Assembly: GCA_002869145.1 (NCBI GenBank)
Contig: PKTM01000008.1
Span: 16,158-80,157, forward strand
Direction of reading: 5' to 3'
DNA from: Denitrovibrio sp.
Lineage (GTDB): Bacteria; Chrysiogenota; Deferribacteres; Deferribacterales; Geovibrionaceae
Length of the DNA stretch: 64,000 bases
A model generated the notes under the pieces. It did not search any database, was not told the origin of the DNA, and saw only the letters and a program-made list of their open reading frames with translations. This document shows positions 35,011 through 45,569 of the stretch, in pieces. Position numbers and translations under genes: made by a program. Each line of letters starts with the position of its first letter. Position 1 is the stretch's first letter.

Positions 35011-38000
35011 ATGAGATTTTTCTACCTTGTATTTTTAACTGTCTTTTTGTTTTTAAATATTTCCTGCGGAGGCGGTACAAGCACGCCTGTATCAGGCGGT
35101 GGGGGCGGAACATCAGATACTGTAGATAATACAGACAATTCCAGTACTGACGCTGATGCAGATATCTCCCGTTCAGCTGTCTCAATATCATCTACTCCTT
35201 TAGTCGGCTCAACATTCACAATATCCTTAAATGAAATGAAGGATGCCGGAACTATCTCCTGGTCTTTGGTCTCTGCACCTATAAACTCGACGGCATCTCT
35301 TATGGAGGGAGATACATCTTTTTCTGTATCTTTTACTCCTGACGAAGAAGGGAGCTATACTATTGTCGCCTCTTCTTCAGAAAACAGCAGTCAGAAAAGG
35401 GTAACATTTACTGTTCAGGATATTATTGCATATGAACAGGCTAAGATAAGCGGCTATGACGGAATTTCTGACATAAAAGATGTTCAGGGAGAAATTGTTA
35501 ATCAGAAATGGGTCTTTTCATCAACTTTGTCCAGTGCAGAAATTATAAATATCATAGATGATTATACAGAATTCACTGTCGCAGGGACAGATGAGTATCA
35601 GGGTGTGCTGATAGAGTATGACGAAACTGATATATCAGCTATTGAAGCAGTTGAAAGTTTAAAGCTTGAAAAAGGGATAGATAGTGTTTATCCGAGAACA
35701 TATACCGGAAGAAATATAGACAGGACATTTACAGTGACACCTTCTGATTTCTATGAAGACCCCTATGATGACGGCGCGGGCATGAACTGGTATGTGGAAC
35801 CTTTGAACGGTGCCGGTATCATTAATGCGTGGGACTATACAACTGGAACTGATGATTTTTTTATAGGTGTGGTAGATGTAGGGATTAACGAAGGTCATGA
35901 GGATCTTAATGAGAGACTAGAGGCTGTTCTTACTGATGATAACGATAAACATGGAACAGCAGTATCCGGCATTATAGGAGCCATTGCAGACAACGAAATC
36001 GGTGTAGCAGGAATAAACTGGCTAAACAAGATTGTTATGTCTTCTATATATATGGAGAATGATCACCCGGGCTCTGCTGCAATAAACTATGCCCGTGTCG
36101 TTGCATATAATGATGACGGCAAAATAGTAAAACTTATCAATAATTCATGGGGGCCTATGGGCAATGATTCCCCTTCTATAAGGTTCGGTATCAGCAAAAC
36201 CAGAGGATTCAGAGCTATGGCGTCTGTCGTGTCGGACAGACTGCACATATGGGCTGCTGGAAATGACGGGGATGACTCCAGAAAGCAAAACGGTGCACTG
36301 CACCTGAACAATGACTCGGAAATAGACAGACTTGATAACGTGATTGTAGTAGGGGCATACCTTATAGACGGCACCCTTGCTACATACAGTGACTTCGGTG
36401 AGACAGTTGACATTGCAGCTCCTACTGAGTTTTTAGGGCTTTGGGGAGTTAATAACGAAGGAGTAAGCACATATTATGTGGCCGATGCGGGGAAACAGTA
36501 CGGCACAAACTGGAGCGGAGGCTTTAACGGAACTTCTGCCGCAGCTCCTGTTGTAACAGGTGTAGCATCACTTATTTACGCTATGAATCCTTCATTTACT
36601 CCGGCAGAAGTGAAGAAGATATTAATAGAATCCGCCACTGAAAACATCACAAGAAGATACTGGTACTTGGGCTTGGATGAGAATTCTCAGGAGATAGATG
36701 TATATCAGGATCTCGAGCACGAAATACCAAAACTAGATGCAGATGCTGCGCTTGCAATGGCTCGTCAGTGGATAGACGAGAGGGTGACGGTCAGACACCA
36801 GCTCAGAGACAGATTCTCTGGAATAGTTGATGTTTATGTAGAGCCTCTGCTTGATAAATATGATCCGGGTTTTATCTCTTTCACAGCTTATGCTTCAGAA
36901 GATGGTGAAACATGGGAAGAGCTTACATCAGGTACTCAGTTAATATATGACTATGTGTTTTTAGATCTGGACTCTGCCAGACCTTACTACAGAGTTGATA
37001 TAGAAGTACCTGTTACAGATACTGAGACCAATCAGGTATCCACTATAACCAAATCTTATGACTTTTTTGTTAGATATGTACAGATACAGGCGCAGGATAA
37101 CCTTTCCCTGAACGGGCTTAATGATGTTGCTATTGAGATAGACAAGGTGGGCGAAGCCGACCTTCAGGGAGCGGGAGCTACAGCAGATAACGGTGTTCTT
37201 GGGATTTATCTGGAGCCCGGTACATACAAACTTCACGGAGATAAAACAGGATATCTTAACGGTCTTTTGAACCTGCATATTTCTGAGCCGGAAGACGATG
37301 GTGCGCAAGAGGATGATGATTCGCAGGATGTTGTGCATAAATTTCCTATAACATCATCAGATAAGCAGAATGTGAGTGCTGTTGAAGGAACCGTTTACGG
37401 CCCTTACGGAGCTAAGATCGCAGGAGTATCAGTGCGAATATCAGGCGGAAACTTTACAAACGGATATTTAGCTTCCGCTGTTACGGATGAGCGAGGCAGA
37501 TATACCATAACAAACATAAGCAAGACAGATACTGGTGGTCAGCGGATACCATCTTTTGATATGACAGCAAGCAAGGACGGATATGAGATGGAGATTGCGG
37601 AGGATATCATTCTGTTGGCTGGAAAGACAAAAAGACAGAATTTTTTCATGACAGAGGCAGAGGTTGAAGAGAATGAACCGGAGCCGACAGTATATTTTTC
37701 TGACGATTTCGAGTCAGATAAAGGCTGGAAATCCACATATTACTGGCACAGACAGGAACTTCAGGAGAAAACCATAGCCAATACATTTTATGATAGTGGT
37801 GTAGAGGTTGCTATGGCACCTGATGAGAAAACAGATGTGCCATACCTGCCAGCGGCATACAGCGGTTCCTATGCTTACTGGTTCGGAGAAGAGGCTACAG
37901 GTTCGTTCCAGAATATTACCTCGCTGTTCGATTATTCTAATGTTGACTACTCAACGATAGAATCGCCATACATAGACCCAGAAGCAGAGTTTGATTATAA

Positions 38001-38478
38001 CTATGAATACTCTTTTTACGGCGGCAGGCTGACATCCCCTGCTATAGATCTAACTGATGCAACGTCACCTGTGTTGGAGTTCCAGACATGGTGGGAGATA
38101 GAGTCAGTTAATCCAAACAGTCAGGGTTATGATATTATGGCGGTAGAGGTTTCCACCAACGGCACTGACTTTGTAAACATCTCTAAGCTTAACCCATACA
38201 TTGACCATAATGATGACGATAGAATGGCGAAACCTTTCACGTCTGGTGGTTTCAACAGAGCACCTGTATGGGCTGCTGAGACAATAGACCTTTCTGCCTA
38301 TGCCGGAGAAACTGTATATATCCAATTTGTGTTTAACACTGTAGATATGAGCTATAATAAGTTCAGAGGGTGGATGATAGATGATTTTTCTGTTACAGAA
38401 AGCGAAGAAGAAGCGAGGATAGCCAGCAGGGTGAAGCCGAGGGTTATCAAGCCTAAGATTAAGCCAAGAAGGAGATAG
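35011..38478 (+). CDS. Large subtilisin-like (S8) surface lipoprotein protease
   Basis: About 1155 residues from ATG 35011; a TTG-led extension to 34966 is rejected because it would precede the signal peptide. The signal MRFFYLVFLTVFLFLNISC suggests a lipidated Cys, although the lipobox (LNISC) is not ideal. Then come a Gly/Ser linker, an Ig-like region, an inhibitor-type propeptide and the S8 domain with Asp289 (VVDVGI), His314 (KHGTAVSG) and Ser509 (NGTSAAAPVV). Beyond it lie a beta-sandwich stretch, a carboxypeptidase-regulatory-like domain (VEGTVYGPYGAKIAGVSV), a MAM/immune-inhibitor-A-like jelly roll (FSDDFESDKGWKS), and a basic tail (KPRVIKPKIKPRRR). The triad looks complete. It is likely an outer-surface protease; substrate unknown. 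Confidence 0.88.
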   Translation: MRFFYLVFLTVFLFLNISCGGGTSTPVSGGGGGTSDTVDNTDNSSTDADADISRSAVSISSTPLVGSTFTISLNEMKDAGTISWSLVSAPINSTASLMEGDTSFSVSFTPDEEGSYTIVASSSENSSQKRVTFTVQDIIAYEQAKISGYDGISDIKDVQGEIVNQKWVFSSTLSSAEIINIIDDYTEFTVAGTDEYQGVLIEYDETDISAIEAVESLKLEKGIDSVYPRTYTGRNIDRTFTVTPSDFYEDPYDDGAGMNWYVEPLNGAGIINAWDYTTGTDDFFIGVVDVGINEGHEDLNERLEAVLTDDNDKHGTAVSGIIGAIADNEIGVAGINWLNKIVMSSIYMENDHPGSAAINYARVVAYNDDGKIVKLINNSWGPMGNDSPSIRFGISKTRGFRAMASVVSDRLHIWAAGNDGDDSRKQNGALHLNNDSEIDRLDNVIVVGAYLIDGTLATYSDFGETVDIAAPTEFLGLWGVNNEGVSTYYVADAGKQYGTNWSGGFNGTSAAAPVVTGVASLIYAMNPSFTPAEVKKILIESATENITRRYWYLGLDENSQEIDVYQDLEHEIPKLDADAALAMARQWIDERVTVRHQLRDRFSGIVDVYVEPLLDKYDPGFISFTAYASEDGETWEELTSGTQLIYDYVFLDLDSARPYYRVDIEVPVTDTETNQVSTITKSYDFFVRYVQIQAQDNLSLNGLNDVAIEIDKVGEADLQGAGATADNGVLGIYLEPGTYKLHGDKTGYLNGLLNLHISEPEDDGAQEDDDSQDVVHKFPITSSDKQNVSAVEGTVYGPYGAKIAGVSVRISGGNFTNGYLASAVTDERGRYTITNISKTDTGGQRIPSFDMTASKDGYEMEIAEDIILLAGKTKRQNFFMTEAEVEENEPEPTVYFSDDFESDKGWKSTYYWHRQELQEKTIANTFYDSGVEVAMAPDEKTDVPYLPAAYSGSYAYWFGEEATGSFQNITSLFDYSNVDYSTIESPYIDPEAEFDYNYEYSFYGGRLTSPAIDLTDATSPVLEFQTWWEIESVNPNSQGYDIMAVEVSTNGTDFVNISKLNPYIDHNDDDRMAKPFTSGGFNRAPVWAAETIDLSAYAGETVYIQFVFNTVDMSYNKFRGWMIDDFSVTESEEEARIASRVKPRVIKPKIKPRRR

Positions 38479-38479
38479 T

Positions 38480-38875
38480 TTGGAGACGATATCAGTAAGG
38501 ACTAATACTAGGAATTCATTTATAGACATAACTGGCAAAGTTGTGTCTTTAGTGAGCAGTAAAGGTTGGGGTGATGGTATTCTTGTTGTTTATACGCCCC
38601 ACACAACATCTGCGGTTACGATAAATGAGAATGCTGACCCTGACGTACAGGCGGATATGAACTCATTTTTGTCGAAACTGATACCTGACCTGCCAGACTT
38701 TTCCCATGCAGAGGGTAATTCGGACAGTCATATAAAATCTTCTTTGGTTTGGTGCAGCGAAACAGTAATAATAGAAAATGGACAGCTTGTACTCGGCACT
38801 TGGCAGGGAATATATTTCTGTGAATTCGACGGGCCTAGAAATAGGAAAGTCCATGTGAAATTTATAGGGTATTAA
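38480..38875 (+). CDS. YjbQ/UPF0047 family protein
   Basis: A 131-residue protein matching the secondary thiamine-phosphate synthase-like YjbQ family along its length: VVYTPHTTSAVTINENADPDVQADM, SHIKSSLVWCSETVIIENGQLVLGTWQGIYFCEFDGPRNRKVHVKFIG. The His residues of the conserved HTTSA and HIKSSL motifs are present. Its true role in cells is unclear; an enzymatic thiamin-related activity has been reported for the family. Start is TTG 38480, one base after the protease stop, with AAGGAG 6 bases upstream, so it is coupled to the protease gene. Confidence 0.92.
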   Translation: METISVRTNTRNSFIDITGKVVSLVSSKGWGDGILVVYTPHTTSAVTINENADPDVQADMNSFLSKLIPDLPDFSHAEGNSDSHIKSSLVWCSETVIIENGQLVLGTWQGIYFCEFDGPRNRKVHVKFIGY

Positions 38876-39816
38876 TGAAGGTCTTCGGCCGTCAGGATTG
38901 TTGTGCGGTTTCTCCCATCAGACTTGCTCATGTATAATGCTTTGTATGCAATATTTACCATATACTCAGCATCTTTGTAACGTTTGTTATATGGTGTAAC
39001 TCCAGCAGAGAAGGTGATTTTGAAACATTCGGTTTCGCTTGAAAAGACAGTATTGTCCAGCTTTTCCCTTAACCTGTCTATTACGTTAACGGAGTCGCTC
39101 AGATCGGTTTCTGTGAAGAGGATTGCAAATTCTTCACCGCCATACCTGGCTGCTATATCAGTGTTTCTAACTGTTTCTTTAATAAGGTTAGCAAAGGTTT
39201 TTAAGACTTCATCACCTTTGACATGACCATACATGTCATTCACTTTTTTGAAGAAATCAAGATCCAAAATACCTACTGTAAAAGTGTTGTTGTATCTTTC
39301 TGAACGTTCAATCTCGTCTTTCAGTTTATCTTTGAAATAAGAGTGATTGTATAGCATGGTAAGCCCGTCTTTCTTTGCCATCTGCTCAAGGAATTCATTC
39401 TGCTCCAGAACATTTGTGGATGCAAATGCAAGTTCAAAGATGGTTGATTCCATCTCATCAGACTTTTTTTCAAGAGCAAGCTTAAGCTCTCTATGTTTTA
39501 ACAAAGTGTTGAAGCGTATATGAATTTCGTTCAAAGGGTCAGCTTTCAGCATGAAAATAAAAAAGAATTCTTTAGACAAATTCAACAACAGCTCATCGTG
39601 CTCAGCGTCTGATATCAGCAGAAAGAAATTATCGGTGGAGAGGTTTTGTCTAAGATAGCTCATGTCAGAGTCATCTATTACCTCATAAATAATTATCTCT
39701 TTCTTTTTAGTGTGAATATCTACGGAGCTTATAAACTCTACATTTTTAAATAAAGAGTTTATATACGCAATTGTATCTTTGTTTTTTGCCCTTGCCAGGA
39801 CTTTTTCGTTAATCAA
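38872..39816 (-). CDS. Diguanylate cyclase (GGDEF)
   Basis: A 314-residue protein. The C-terminal GGDEF domain (about 150-310) is complete: DGLTMLYNHSYF, LDLDFFKKVNDMYGHVKGDEVL, and the active loop RYGGEEFAIL. An inhibitory RxxD site (RNTD) precedes the loop by five residues, so product inhibition is likely. The N-terminal 120 residues are probably a divergent receiver-like domain (IIYEVIDDSDMSYL...NFFLLISD) without an obvious phosphoacceptor Asp, followed by a coiled coil. It makes c-di-GMP from two GTP. Its ends overlap the neighbouring genes by 4 and 8 bp. Confidence 0.92.
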   Translation of the reverse strand: MINEKVLARAKNKDTIAYINSLFKNVEFISSVDIHTKKKEIIIYEVIDDSDMSYLRQNLSTDNFFLLISDAEHDELLLNLSKEFFFIFMLKADPLNEIHIRFNTLLKHRELKLALEKKSDEMESTIFELAFASTNVLEQNEFLEQMAKKDGLTMLYNHSYFKDKLKDEIERSERYNNTFTVGILDLDFFKKVNDMYGHVKGDEVLKTFANLIKETVRNTDIAARYGGEEFAILFTETDLSDSVNVIDRLREKLDNTVFSSETECFKITFSAGVTPYNKRYKDAEYMVNIAYKALYMSKSDGRNRTTILTAEDLH

Positions 39817-41278
39817 TATCCTCCGGCCTCATATGAGGAAATAGTATCACATCTCTGATCGACTGGCTTCCGGTAAACAGCATTACAAGTCTGTCTATCC
39901 CTAGCCCAGCCCCAGCAGTCGGCGGAAGTCCGTATTCGAGTGCTCTGATGTAGTCGGTGTCCATCATAGAAGCTTCTTCGTCTCCGGCATCTTTCGCTGC
40001 TGCCTGTTTTTCAAACCTTTCCTTCTGGTCAAACGGGTCATTAAGCTCGTTGAATCCGTTGGCAAGTTCGAAACCGCCAATAAAAAGCTCAAACCGCTCA
40101 GTTGTCTCCGGGTCATCTGCTTTAGATTTCGCCAGAGGTGATACCTCTTTAGGATAATCTATAATAAATGTAGGGTCGAAGAGTGTTGGTTCTACAAGCT
40201 CTTCAAATATCTCAAGAACTATTTTACCCTTTCCCCATTTTTTATCAACATAAATACCAATTTTTTCTGCACATGCTTTTGCTGACTCTACATCTTTAAG
40301 CATTTCAGCAGTGATGTCAGTGTTTTTTGTGATTGCATCCTTAATAGTTATTCTTTTCCATGGGCGGGTCAGGTTTACAGTTTTTTCTTTATATTCCAGT
40401 TCATTTTTACCATACAGTTCAGACGCTATACCGCATATCATCTCTTCTATCATATCCATGAGTCCGTGATAGTCGTTGTAGGCATTGTACCATTCTATCA
40501 TTGTGAATTCAGGATTGTGTCTTGTTGAGAGACCTTCGTTGCGAAAGTTTCTGTTAACCTCGAAAACACGCTCAAACCCGCCAACTACAAGTCTTTTAAG
40601 GTAAAGCTCTGGGGCTATACGAAGGAAAAGCGGCATGTTAAGAGCATTATGATGAGTTTCAAAAGGTTTAGCTGTTGCTCCGCCAACGATAGGGTGCATC
40701 ATAGGTGTTTCCACCTCAAGGAAGTCCCTCCCAATGAAAAATTCGCGGACTTTCTGAATAATCATGCTTCTGTAGCGGAAAGTCTCTTTAACCTTATCGT
40801 TTACCATAAGGTCTACATATCTCTGGCGGTATCTTGTCTCCACATCTTTCAGTCCGTGCCATTTTTCAGGGAGATCACGTAGTGCTTTTGTGAGTAATCT
40901 GTGTTCAGTGGCACATATAGTCAGTTCATTGGTCTTCGTTTTAAAGAGAAAACCTTTAATGCCTACAATGTCACCAATATCAGTAGATTTAAATATTTCG
41001 TAGTCTTCATCAGAAATTTCGCCTTTTTTTACATATACCTGAATGCTTTCTGTACGATCCTTTATGGTCATAAAGGCTGCCTTTCCAAATTCGCGCATTG
41101 CCATGATGCGGCCGGCAACATCAAAAATTACAGAGCGCTCCGGAAGCTGGTCTTTTTCTGTCTCTTTGTATTTATCAACAATATCAATGATATCGTGGTC
41201 TACTTTATGATAATTTACATAAGGCTGCTTGTTTTGTTTTTTGATTTTTTCTAGCTTGTCCAGACGATGTTGTTCCAT
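39809..41278 (-). CDS. lysS: Lysyl-tRNA synthetase (class II)
   Basis: A 489-residue class II synthetase. The N-terminal anticodon-binding OB fold shows RIMAMREFGKAAFMTIKDRTESIQVYVKKGE. Motif 2 reads FEVNRNFRNEGLSTRHNPEFTMIEWY, and motif 3 reads GAGLGIDRLVMLFTGSQSIRDVILFP near the C-terminus. It overlaps the diguanylate cyclase gene by 8 bp. Confidence 0.97.
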   Translation of the reverse strand: MEQHRLDKLEKIKKQNKQPYVNYHKVDHDIIDIVDKYKETEKDQLPERSVIFDVAGRIMAMREFGKAAFMTIKDRTESIQVYVKKGEISDEDYEIFKSTDIGDIVGIKGFLFKTKTNELTICATEHRLLTKALRDLPEKWHGLKDVETRYRQRYVDLMVNDKVKETFRYRSMIIQKVREFFIGRDFLEVETPMMHPIVGGATAKPFETHHNALNMPLFLRIAPELYLKRLVVGGFERVFEVNRNFRNEGLSTRHNPEFTMIEWYNAYNDYHGLMDMIEEMICGIASELYGKNELEYKEKTVNLTRPWKRITIKDAITKNTDITAEMLKDVESAKACAEKIGIYVDKKWGKGKIVLEIFEELVEPTLFDPTFIIDYPKEVSPLAKSKADDPETTERFELFIGGFELANGFNELNDPFDQKERFEKQAAAKDAGDEEASMMDTDYIRALEYGLPPTAGAGLGIDRLVMLFTGSQSIRDVILFPHMRPEDID

Positions 41279-41392
41279 TTAATATATTGCTCCAGTTTTT
41301 GTTATATTTGTTTGACTTGTTATACAAAAAACTTTACTCTATTACAATAAATAAATTCCTTCCCGTACAGTGCGTTAGTTTCTCTTGCATAA

Positions 41393-42478
<1,086 letters not shown>

Positions 42479-42494
42479 TAGGCAGCCAGGGTCT

Positions 42495-43286
42495 ATGAAA
42501 ACCTGGAAAAAAACAGCAATCATTTTTGTGTTTCTGCTGGTTATAATCATCCTGCAGGCCCGAAATCCTAACATAAAAGGACCGTTTCAGGGGATTCTTG
42601 GCAATATCGTCAACCCTTTTGTGTACTATACCGATAAGACCATAGGTTTTTTTGGCGGTGTGTGGAACGGATACATTAATCTTGTTAATGTGCATGAAGA
42701 AAATGATGAACTCCGACTTGAAAACGGAAAGCTTAAGCTGGACAACTCACTGCTAACAGAGAAGGTTTCAGAGTACGAAAGGCTAAAAAAACTTCTTCGT
42801 TTCCGAGAATTTTCCAAGCTTGATTCCATCGCCTGCAACGTCATTGGCCGAAACATCACAGGTTATCTGAAATATGTCATTATCGACAGGGGCGCCGAAG
42901 ACGGTGTTAAACGTAAAGATCCTGTTATCTCATACAGCGGACTGGTTGGTATGGTGAGTGAAGTTTATGCCGATACTGCAAAAATCGAAGTTGTGCTGAA
43001 CCCTGGAAGCAACGTCTCCGTTATGAACAGCCGTACCAGAACAGTTGGTATTGTACGTGGTGACGGCAGGGGAAAGATGGCTGTGGATTTTTACGACAGA
43101 CTGGACGATGTAACTGAAGGTGACATACTTATCACATCCGGCCTTGGCGGTGTTTATCCTAAAGGTATCATTGTGGGACAAGTGGATAATGTCGAGGCTG
43201 CAGAAACCGGTCTTTTCAAAAATCTGACACTCACTTCAAATGTTGACTTTTACAAACTGGAAAATGTTCTGGTTATGGGAAAATGA
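42495..43286 (+). CDS. mreC: Rod-shape-determining protein MreC
   Basis: A 263-residue bitopic protein. A short cytoplasmic end and one membrane helix (about residues 6-23, AIIFVFLLVIIILQ) are followed by a coiled coil (EENDELRLENGKLKLDNSLL) and the periplasmic beta-barrel pair with VIGRNITGYLKYVIIDRGAEDGV and VITSGLGGVYPKGIIVGQV (DILITSGLGGVYPKG). MreC activates the PBP2-RodA pair. It starts 16 bp after mreB and overlaps mreD by 4 bp. Confidence 0.95.
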   Translation: MKTWKKTAIIFVFLLVIIILQARNPNIKGPFQGILGNIVNPFVYYTDKTIGFFGGVWNGYINLVNVHEENDELRLENGKLKLDNSLLTEKVSEYERLKKLLRFREFSKLDSIACNVIGRNITGYLKYVIIDRGAEDGVKRKDPVISYSGLVGMVSEVYADTAKIEVVLNPGSNVSVMNSRTRTVGIVRGDGRGKMAVDFYDRLDDVTEGDILITSGLGGVYPKGIIVGQVDNVEAAETGLFKNLTLTSNVDFYKLENVLVMGK

Positions 43287-43759
43287 TAGAGCGTTTATTC
43301 AACAGATATACATACTTGCTGTTACTGATGATATTTCTGCACATCATAACAATATCAGTGAACGGTATCCTTTCATATTTCGATTTTCTAATAATCCTTT
43401 TCATTCTGACCATGGACAGTGCTGATGAGGAAAACTATATCTGGATGGCTCTGCTGTTTGGTTTTTTCTCTGATTTTATCAGAGATGGGTTTTACGGGCC
43501 TGGAGTTGCGCTTTTTATGTTTTTTTATATAACGAGATTCAGGACAGAAGTAATTATGGATATGTCGAAAATGCATTATAAAATGCTTCTTTATGGCGGA
43601 ATGTCATACACATACTGCTTTTACAACCTGATTTTAACGAAATATCCTTTGAGTAGTGCTTTATATATATCTACTGTAAGGACAATAGTTAATTTGTTAA
43701 TAGTTTTCGCTATACTGACATTTTTTAAGGGGTTCAAACGTGCTGTTAAAAACTCTTAA
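43283..43759 (+). CDS. mreD: Rod-shape-determining protein MreD
   Basis: A 158-residue hydrophobic protein with about five membrane helices and the MreD-type phrase LFGFFSDFIRDGFYGPGVALFMF, which is the family's most recognisable stretch. Sequence conservation is low, so operon position between mreC (4-bp overlap) and mrdA (20-bp overlap) is important evidence. It is an inner-membrane part of the elongasome. Confidence 0.92.
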   Translation: MIERLFNRYTYLLLLMIFLHIITISVNGILSYFDFLIILFILTMDSADEENYIWMALLFGFFSDFIRDGFYGPGVALFMFFYITRFRTEVIMDMSKMHYKMLLYGGMSYTYCFYNLILTKYPLSSALYISTVRTIVNLLIVFAILTFFKGFKRAVKNS

Positions 43760-45569
43760 AGAAGACGTTCTTGAATATTTTAAGAAACGGACTGTCGTTT
43801 TTTATACATTCCTTATGATATTTATGATGATCCTCGGTGCACGCATGGCGTACATGCAGGTTGTTGGTTATGAGAATTATAAACGTCTTTCAGAAAATAA
43901 CCGAATCCGTCTTATGCGCATTAAAGCGGATAGAGGGTTTATCAAAGATGCTAAAGGGCGGCTTGTTGTTAAAAACACACCTAGTTATGAGCTGAACGTA
44001 GTTAAGGAAGACGTGGATAACATTGATGCACTCCTTGAAAGACTGAACACAATAGTTCCAATAGATAAAAAATACGCTTTAAAGCAGATAAAAAAATCTT
44101 ACCTATACGAACCGGCTGTAATCCAGCGTGGTCTTAATTTTGAGCAGGTTGCAAAAGTTCTTGAAAATTCAGCAGATTTTCTTGGGGTTGAAATAGGCTT
44201 GGAATCTGTTCGGAGTTATATGGACAGCAAGGCATTCAGTCATGTGCTTGGCTACCTTTCTGAAGTAAATGACAGAGATATTCAGCGCAGCTCTGTTTAC
44301 AAGAGCGGCGATATGATTGGCAAGACCGGTATAGAGAAGATACACGAGAATATTCTCCGTGGCGAAGATGGTGCAAGACAGGTAGAGGTGGATTCATACG
44401 GACGCATTCTTGAAGTGTTGTCAGAAAAGCAATCTGTATCAGGGCAGAACATAGCCCTTACACTCGATTACGACCTTCAGACTTTTACACATAAACTTAT
44501 GAAAAATAAGATGGGTGCTGTAGTTGTTATGGATATTGAGAACTTCGATCTGCTTACCATGTACTCTGCTCCGTCTTACGATCTTACGGCATTTACCCCT
44601 TTTGCCAGCTCTAAAGAGAGGCTTGCAATAATAAAAAATGAGAAAAAACCTCTTTTGAACAGGTCGATAGAGGGGAGTTATCCACCGGGTTCGGTCTATA
44701 AAATACTTATGTCAGTCATCGCTATTATGGAGGGGAAGATAACGCCGGAAACCACATATAACTGTCCCGGCGAGCTTCAGTATGGTAATTTCACTTACCG
44801 CTGCTGGAAAAAGGGGGGGCACGGCAAGCTTGACCTTGTCCACGCAATAGAGCAGTCCTGTGATGTATATTTTTACAATGTGGGTCTTGTGACAGGGATA
44901 GACCCAATATCAAAATTTTCAAAACTTTTTTCTTTAGGCAGAAAAACGGAGATAAATCTTCCAAATGAAAAGTTCGGCTTCTTCCCAAGCCGTGAGTGGA
45001 AGAAAGAGGCCAGAAACGAACCATGGTATCCCGGGGAAACAATAATCACTTCTATAGGGCAGGGTTACATATCCACAACTCCTATGCAGATAGCTGTTAT
45101 GCTGTCAGGTCTTTTTAATGGCGGAAAAGTTTTTGCGCCTAATCTTATAAAATACATAGAAGACGCTGAGAACGGCGTTAAAATTATGCAGGAGTCACAG
45201 CTTCTGCGGCAGGTGTCTCTTGACCCGGAAGCTGTAAAAGTAGCTCTGGAAGGGATGCGAGAGGTTGTTCACGGAGACCGTGCCACAGGCTACAGGGCAA
45301 AGGTTGAAGGGATAACTATCGGTGGAAAAACAGGTACTGCTCAGGTGGTAAGCCTTAAGCATACCGAAGAGTTGGAAGACGAGGAGATACCTGAAGATTT
45401 CCGTGATCACTCCTGGTTTGGCTCGGTATTCCCTGTTTCCAACCCGAAATATGTTGCAGTTGCTTTAATAGAGCACGGCGGCGCAGGTAGCAAAGGAGCT
45501 GCACCCATTGTGGGAGCAGTAATAAATAAAATGGCGGATCTTGGATATGTTTGGCGTCAACCTAGATAG
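43740..45569 (+). CDS. mrdA: Penicillin-binding protein 2 (elongation transpeptidase)
   Basis: A 609-residue class B PBP that cross-links new peptidoglycan in the cylinder. One membrane helix (about 17-38) precedes the PBP dimer domain, which begins NNRIRLMRIKADRGFIKDAKGRLV. Active-site motifs are SxxK in SIEGSYPPGSVYKI, SxN in EQSCDVYFYNVG, and KTG in IGGKTGTAQ. Start is GTG 43740 within the mreD coding end (20-bp overlap). It works as a pair with RodA, encoded next. Confidence 0.96.
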   Translation: MLLKTLKEDVLEYFKKRTVVFYTFLMIFMMILGARMAYMQVVGYENYKRLSENNRIRLMRIKADRGFIKDAKGRLVVKNTPSYELNVVKEDVDNIDALLERLNTIVPIDKKYALKQIKKSYLYEPAVIQRGLNFEQVAKVLENSADFLGVEIGLESVRSYMDSKAFSHVLGYLSEVNDRDIQRSSVYKSGDMIGKTGIEKIHENILRGEDGARQVEVDSYGRILEVLSEKQSVSGQNIALTLDYDLQTFTHKLMKNKMGAVVVMDIENFDLLTMYSAPSYDLTAFTPFASSKERLAIIKNEKKPLLNRSIEGSYPPGSVYKILMSVIAIMEGKITPETTYNCPGELQYGNFTYRCWKKGGHGKLDLVHAIEQSCDVYFYNVGLVTGIDPISKFSKLFSLGRKTEINLPNEKFGFFPSREWKKEARNEPWYPGETIITSIGQGYISTTPMQIAVMLSGLFNGGKVFAPNLIKYIEDAENGVKIMQESQLLRQVSLDPEAVKVALEGMREVVHGDRATGYRAKVEGITIGGKTGTAQVVSLKHTEELEDEEIPEDFRDHSWFGSVFPVSNPKYVAVALIEHGGAGSKGAAPIVGAVINKMADLGYVWRQPR

